Positions 31,016 to 34,713 of a stretch of 34,713 nt of DNA are shown piece by piece (position 1 is the stretch's first letter; each line of letters begins with the position of its first letter). The DNA comes from Bacillota bacterium (GTDB lineage: Bacteria > Bacillota > Clostridia > Christensenellales > SZUA-584): assembly GCA_023390815.1 (NCBI GenBank), contig JAEWCC010000023.1, forward strand, positions 1-34,713. The letters are read 5' to 3'. The position numbers and the translations under genes were made by a program. The notes beneath the pieces were generated by a model, which worked only from the letters and a program-made list of their open reading frames with translations, searched no databases and was not told the origin of the DNA.

Positions 31016-31123
31016 GGAGAATGATGCCCACAAATATCTTACATCTAATACATAATTATCATAGCACACTTTGCGGGTGATGTCAAGGGGTTTGGAACAA
31101 ATTTTTAACATAAAGAGGTGACT

Positions 31124-31612
31124 ATGGACGGACGGATGCTGATACCGATCGGCGTGCCGGAGAAAGCGGCGGCGCAGGAGATCATGAACTGCAACGAGCT
31201 GACTTCGCGCTTTGGTCTGGTGCTGACGCGGGAGGAAGCGGCGGCGCTGGCGCAGACGCGGGGCGAGGCGCTGAAACGCGCGGGGCGCGTGGAGTTTGGC
31301 GGCGGCGCGATGCAGGCCTTGATCACCGCTTTTTGCGACTCGCCGTATATCACGCAGGCGGAGTACGCGGATACGCTGTGCGAGCTCGCGAGGATATTCT
31401 ACGACTTCAAGACCGACTCAATGGACGAGGTGGACGACGCGGAGGCGATTGCGATGATGCGCAAGGTGTTCGACGAGTGGCGCGGCTCGGTGGAAATGGT
31501 GGAGAGCCGCATGGAAGCCTTTGCGCGCAACGTGCGCTACGGGCGCGACGCGGAGGACAGCGGGGAAGATAACGAGGATGAGGACACGGAGGAGGATGAA
31601 GCGGATGAATGA
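31124..31612 (+). CDS. DUF6323 family protein
   Basis: The ATG at 31124 is chosen with AAAGAGGTGA as ribosome binding site; a GTG two codons upstream lies within that site. The 162-residue product is helical, with the opening ALIT-type helices (FGLVLTREEAAALAQTR, FGGGAMQALITAFCDSPYI) typical of DUF6323. It ends in a strongly acidic tail (DSGEDNEDEDTEEDEADE). Its function is unknown. The next gene, DUF6179, overlaps by eight bases, and these two families regularly occur side by side, which suggests a complex or shared process. Confidence 0.75.
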   Translation: MDGRMLIPIGVPEKAAAQEIMNCNELTSRFGLVLTREEAAALAQTRGEALKRAGRVEFGGGAMQALITAFCDSPYITQAEYADTLCELARIFYDFKTDSMDEVDDAEAIAMMRKVFDEWRGSVEMVESRMEAFARNVRYGRDAEDSGEDNEDEDTEEDEADE

Positions 31613-32867
31613 GCTGGCGATCAGGCCGATGCACACCGACCCGAATCAGTACTTCGTGTCGCTCGTGGCGGAGGGGCGGCGGCTGGGGCTGATCAGTGAA
31701 GAGCAGGCGGAGCGAGTGGGCATGGAGACGATGGCGTTGCTCGCGAAGCAGACGACGAAGTACACGCATGGCGCGAGCACCTCGGTGCGCGTGGAAACCG
31801 CGCAGCGGCTGCTTTCCTCCGCGGCATACTGCATCGGACATGGGCTGAAAGCGCTGGGCAGCGCGGAGGCTGCGCTGAGTGCGGTATGTGATACGGCGGT
31901 TTTAACGCTGTACGAGCAGGGGAGGGAACGCGTAGACGCCTCAGTTGCCGAGGCGCGGGAATTGCTGGGCAGCGCAAAAAGAAGCATGTTGAGAACCATT
32001 AATCTGGCCTACAACGACACGCTGCTGCATGGTCTGCCGCCGTTCTTCGCGGAGTATGACTCCGAATACGGTGCGCACGAAACACCCGGCTCCATCGATT
32101 ATCCGGTCTGCCGCGTGCCGGACCTCGTCGGCGCGGAATACATGCTTGCCTTCCTCAAACGGCTTGATATGGAGAATCGGTTTTGCCGTGCCGCAGGCTA
32201 TACGGACGCACTGCTGCGCGGGTATCATAAGGACGGCAAACAGCTGCTTGTCAGCCTATTCGAACTGACGCTGGGCTGCGCCGTGGGCGCGGTGCTTTGC
32301 GGCAAGGTTCCGGCGGAGGCGCTGACACCAGAGGATGTGGCCTATCTGGCGCAGCGGCTGCGCGAGGTTCCAGCGGCGCGGCTGAAGGGCATGCTGGTTT
32401 TGGCGTGCGGGCAGGCATGTACGCGGCTCGGCATGGACGAGGAGACAGCAGCACATGCCGCCGCGGTGATGAACGACATGCTGGCGCACATTCAGGGCGC
32501 GCTGCGAACGGGACATCCGCAGCAGATGTTCATCATGCCGAAGCCGGAGAGGCAGCGGGCCAAGTTTGTGGACGGCGCGAAGATGAACGATGAGGCGTTC
32601 CGCGCACTGACGGAGGCGCTGCGCGACAGCCGCAACGTATCGGAAAAGATCTCGATGATCGGTGAGCGGGTGCACAGCATGGCCGACCTGATCGATCTGT
32701 TGGGTGCGGAGTGCCTGTACGGCACCGAGTTCGATGCGGTGTTTGCCACGCTGGACGATGTCTCGCTGCGCATATTAAAGTCCCGCATCGCAAGGGACGG
32801 CCTGCACGTGAGCGCCGCGGAAACGGAGTGGCAGCGGCGGCTGGTGCGGTTTATTAGAAACCGATGA
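31605..32867 (+). CDS. DUF6179 family protein
   Basis: I choose the ATG at 31605 (420 residues), which has GGAGG nine bases upstream; the ATG at 31596 is too close to the site. The protein is mainly alpha-helical and cytoplasmic, with no signal or membrane segments. It has ISEEQAERVGMETMALLAKQ, YTHGASTSVRVETAQRLL and, near the C-terminus, SMADLIDLLGAECLYGTEFD, as in DUF6179. No catalytic motif is evident. It overlaps DUF6323 by eight bases, so translation is coupled. Confidence 0.78.
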   Translation: MNELAIRPMHTDPNQYFVSLVAEGRRLGLISEEQAERVGMETMALLAKQTTKYTHGASTSVRVETAQRLLSSAAYCIGHGLKALGSAEAALSAVCDTAVLTLYEQGRERVDASVAEARELLGSAKRSMLRTINLAYNDTLLHGLPPFFAEYDSEYGAHETPGSIDYPVCRVPDLVGAEYMLAFLKRLDMENRFCRAAGYTDALLRGYHKDGKQLLVSLFELTLGCAVGAVLCGKVPAEALTPEDVAYLAQRLREVPAARLKGMLVLACGQACTRLGMDEETAAHAAAVMNDMLAHIQGALRTGHPQQMFIMPKPERQRAKFVDGAKMNDEAFRALTEALRDSRNVSEKISMIGERVHSMADLIDLLGAECLYGTEFDAVFATLDDVSLRILKSRIARDGLHVSAAETEWQRRLVRFIRNR

Positions 32868-32872
32868 GAGAA

Positions 32873-32900
32873 TTGCGGAGCGGCATGGATATGGTATAAT
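32873..32900 (+). promoter_or_regulatory. promoter with extended -10
   Basis: TTGCGG (32873-32878), 16-base spacer, and TATAAT (32895-32900) with TGG just before it, as in an extended -10. It is 69 bases before the DUF7000-like gene. Confidence 0.65.
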
Positions 32901-32968
32901 ATGATAATAGCGGCTGAACGGATATTGGATTGTGCGATGGGTGCAGAGAGCAGCTTTCAGGGGGATTT

Positions 32969-33463
32969 ATGAAAACGATGAATCAACTCATAAGCGACTA
33001 TACTTCCTGCTTGCGGCAAGGGGAAATACAGATTGCTTACAAAGCGATAATGGAGTTCATGAATCGATTGCGGTCGCATTACATTAAAAAGCACCCCGAT
33101 TACGACACGGGCAGCGTATACCAGGGCTTTATGGACATGACCTATTATTCTCTCGGCACGAAACCCTTAAAAGATAAGGGCCTTAAGATCGCCGTCGTCT
33201 ATTTACACGAAAAGGGTGTCTTTGAGGTGTGGCTTTCCGCGCGGAACCGGGAAATAGCAAAGCAATATGAGTCCATAGGGATCAATACCTCTTCGGATAT
33301 CCTTCTGTTCCACGATGCGGGTAATCAGGACGCTATCGTGGAATGCACGTTGACTTCTGCGCCCGATTTTGAGGATCAGGCTTCATTAATCAATATTATA
33401 GAGCAAAATGTCCAGAAGTTTGTAGCTGAAACAGCGAATCTCCTGGCCCTGACCTCTTTGTAA
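32969..33463 (+). CDS. DUF7000-like protein
   Basis: The ATG at 32969 has AGGGGGA upstream and gives 164 residues. The pattern LRQGEIQIAYKAIMEFMNRL, YQGFMDMTYYSL and LKIAVVYLHEKGVFEVWLSARN (in part) matches the DUF7000 family. No function is known. It is soluble, with no signal peptide. It is under its own promoter. Stop to the next start is about 65 bases. Confidence 0.65.
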   Translation: MKTMNQLISDYTSCLRQGEIQIAYKAIMEFMNRLRSHYIKKHPDYDTGSVYQGFMDMTYYSLGTKPLKDKGLKIAVVYLHEKGVFEVWLSARNREIAKQYESIGINTSSDILLFHDAGNQDAIVECTLTSAPDFEDQASLINIIEQNVQKFVAETANLLALTSL

Positions 33464-33529
33464 AATGCGATCATTGTGTTATATAATAATGAAGAAATTC
33501 AGGTCATTATAAAGCAAGGAGTATAGCAT

Positions 33530-34135
33530 TTGGAACTGGATTTATCGCAGCTGGAGACGAGGCACGCGCACGACCTTTTAACGAGCAGCATGATACCTCG
33601 GCCCATCGCGTGGGTATCCTCGGTCAACGCGCAGGGGCAGGCGAATCTCGCGCCGTTCAGCTTCTTCACAGGTGTGTCGTACGCCCCGCCGGTCGTCGCC
33701 TTCTCGGTGATGAACCGCACCGACGGAACGGAGAAGGATACCCTCGTCAACATCCGGCAAGTGGGCGAGTTCGTGATCCATATCGTATCGGTGGAACTGC
33801 TGCACAGCATGGAGGAAACCGCGAAACCGATTCCCTACGGAACCGACGCGCAAACGGTCGGCGGCATCCATCTTGTGCCCGCAAAGACGGTCAAGCCCTG
33901 CAGGATTGAGGAGGCGAAGATCGCGTTTGAATGTACGCTCGAACAGATTGTGCGCGTGGGCGAAGGCGCTTGCGCGGGTAACCTCGTGCTGGGACGGGTG
34001 CGGATTGCGCATTTTGAGGACGGCCTGCTGAAAAATGAACGTGAAGTCGATTGCGCCAGGCTCGATGCACTGGGCCGTTTGAGCGGAAACCGCTACTGCA
34101 CCATCCGTGACGTAATCGAGAGCGAGACGAATTAA
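33530..34135 (+). CDS. flavin reductase family protein
   Basis: The start is a TTG at 33530 behind AAGGAG at good spacing. The 201-residue protein has the split-barrel FMN-binding pattern: SSMIPRPIAWVSSVNAQGQ, NLAPFSFFTGVSYAPPVVAF (in part) and KDTLVNIRQVGEFVIHIV. Members use FMN for reduction, or store and transfer electrons; the role here is not evident. It precedes a small DUF7660-like gene by 28 bases. Confidence 0.9.
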   Translation: MELDLSQLETRHAHDLLTSSMIPRPIAWVSSVNAQGQANLAPFSFFTGVSYAPPVVAFSVMNRTDGTEKDTLVNIRQVGEFVIHIVSVELLHSMEETAKPIPYGTDAQTVGGIHLVPAKTVKPCRIEEAKIAFECTLEQIVRVGEGACAGNLVLGRVRIAHFEDGLLKNEREVDCARLDALGRLSGNRYCTIRDVIESETN

Positions 34136-34163
34136 GGAAGCAATCGGCGAAGGAGCAAGCCAA

Positions 34164-34427
34164 ATGCCATCTACAGAACAAAAAGCGCTAAACCAAATGC
34201 TGGATGAAGTTCAGGACGAAGCTACATTTATCGTCTTTTTAGATGCGCTAATGATGGATAAAGTTCATTCAGAGCATGAGTGGCAGAATGATACGATTGA
34301 ACTTTTCTTGGATTGCGCTCACGCTTGGGCTTCAGCATCGATTAACGGCTTGCCAGAATATAAGAAGCCCGATAACGTGTGGAAACGGTGCGCCGAAATT
34401 CTGTATATGGGGAAGATATACGAGTGA
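34164..34427 (+). CDS. DUF7660-like small protein
   Basis: The 87-residue protein has FIVFLDALMMDK, HEWQNDTIELFLDCAHAW and a C-terminal WKRCAEILYMGKIYE, which is the pattern of DUF7660 (helix, then E-W-x-N-x-T, then a helix with W). These are typically immunity-protein-like small cytoplasmic proteins of unknown function. GGAGCAAG precedes the ATG. It is close behind the flavin reductase gene. Confidence 0.6.
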   Translation: MPSTEQKALNQMLDEVQDEATFIVFLDALMMDKVHSEHEWQNDTIELFLDCAHAWASASINGLPEYKKPDNVWKRCAEILYMGKIYE

Positions 34428-34514
34428 TAATGATATCGTTTGTTGTTTGGTCTGGCGGATATGGGATGCCTTATGTAAAATTTAGCGCAGGGGAAAAAGA
34501 CAGCAAAGCGCCTG

Positions 34515-34544
34515 TTGACTTCTCAAAAATCGCTGTGCTATAAT
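34515..34544 (+). promoter_or_regulatory. rpsB promoter
   Basis: -35 TTGACT (34515-34520), 18-base spacer, perfect -10 TATAAT (34539-34544). Confidence 0.85.
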
Positions 34545-34558
34545 CTTGCATGTATGTC

Positions 34559-34592
34559 ACACCGGCGCTGATTCATGGGGCCGTGCCGGTGT
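34559..34592 (+). promoter_or_regulatory. hairpin in the rpsB leader
   Basis: A perfect eight-base stem, ACACCGGC / GCCGGTGT, with an 18-base loop lies at the 5' end of the leader. It may be a target for S2 feedback, as rpsB leaders in other bacteria are autoregulated; this is inference. Confidence 0.4.
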
Positions 34593-34648
34593 AATCGGGT
34601 TCCGCATAAAAACGACGCGACCGGGAGGATAATAACGAGGAGGAAAAT

Positions 34649-34713
34649 ATGGCAGTCATTTCAATGAAGCAGCTTTTGGAAGCGGGCGTCCATTTCGGGC
34701 ACCAGACCAGACG
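34649..34713 (+). CDS. rpsB: 30S ribosomal protein S2, 5' part
   Basis: Only the first 21 residues are in the window: [20 protein letters not shown] is the conserved start of S2. GAGGAGG precedes the ATG. The gene continues past the end of the window. S2 binds the head of the small ribosomal subunit. Confidence 0.95.

Noticed and set aside
28647..31031. Long minus-strand open frame of 794 codons.
   Set aside because: It is antisense to the clear lyxose isomerase and FGGY kinase genes, is Arg/His-rich and matches no family; a product of high GC codon bias.

Overview
The window looks like chromosomal DNA from an anaerobic, fairly GC-rich Firmicute (class Clostridia; a Christensenellales- or Oscillospirales-like lineage would fit, but I cannot fix the genus). 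Pointers are the strong AAGGAGG ribosome binding sites, the pyruvate kinase with a C-terminal PEP-utilising domain, the dockerin and cohesin modules, the DUF6179/DUF6323 pair, cysteine-rich proteins that look spore-associated, and abundant palindromic intergenic repeats. I see no rRNA, tRNA, CRISPR array, prophage or intact insertion sequence.

Layout. 1-2.6 kb: two related Cys-rich/Sm-like small proteins, one with a decayed 27-bp repeat array in its N-terminus, a lipoprotein and a GNAT acetyltransferase, with traces of a local duplication. 2.7-4.1 kb: an AT-rich two-gene minus-strand unit coding for a DUF4062 protein and a degenerate uracil-phosphoribosyltransferase-like protein, a candidate unrecognised conflict/defence pair. 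4.3-9.3 kb: a small membrane protein, a WYL regulator divergent from a YfcC-type carrier, a lipoprotein and an MFS transporter. 9.4-10.7 kb: a self-contained unit for a 45-aa peptide behind an 11-bp-period direct repeat, a structured region, and a DUF2569-like protein. 11-14.4 kb: a secreted PIG-L deacetylase ending in a dockerin, followed one base later by a membrane-anchored cohesin-like protein. 14.7-17.8 kb: a ChrB-N-type regulator with an MFS transporter under a clear inverted-repeat operator, converging on another MFS exporter. 17.8-18.9 kb: five tandem copies of a multi-hairpin repeat. 18.9-21.1 kb: a small membrane protein and pyruvate kinase.

21.1-28.5 kb is a polyamine locus: a promoter, about 350 nt of unidentified non-coding RNA ending in a terminator, then speD, an arginine-decarboxylase-type speA, speE and speB, a frameshifted MazG-like gene, and the carboxyspermidine dehydrogenase/decarboxylase pair. 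Both the AdoMet-dependent and the carboxyspermidine routes to spermidine are therefore encoded together. 28.6-30.8 kb holds a D-lyxose isomerase and an FGGY kinase (likely a lyxose to xylulose to xylulose-5-phosphate route). 31.1-34.4 kb holds the DUF6323/DUF6179 pair, a DUF7000-like protein, a flavin reductase and a small DUF7660-like protein. The window ends at the start of rpsB, with its promoter and leader hairpin.

A palindromic element occurs three times (near 4.86, 14.58 and 30.87 kb). At two of the sites it is bracketed by two copies of the local transcription terminator stem. All family names are from my own reading of the residues; no searches were run.
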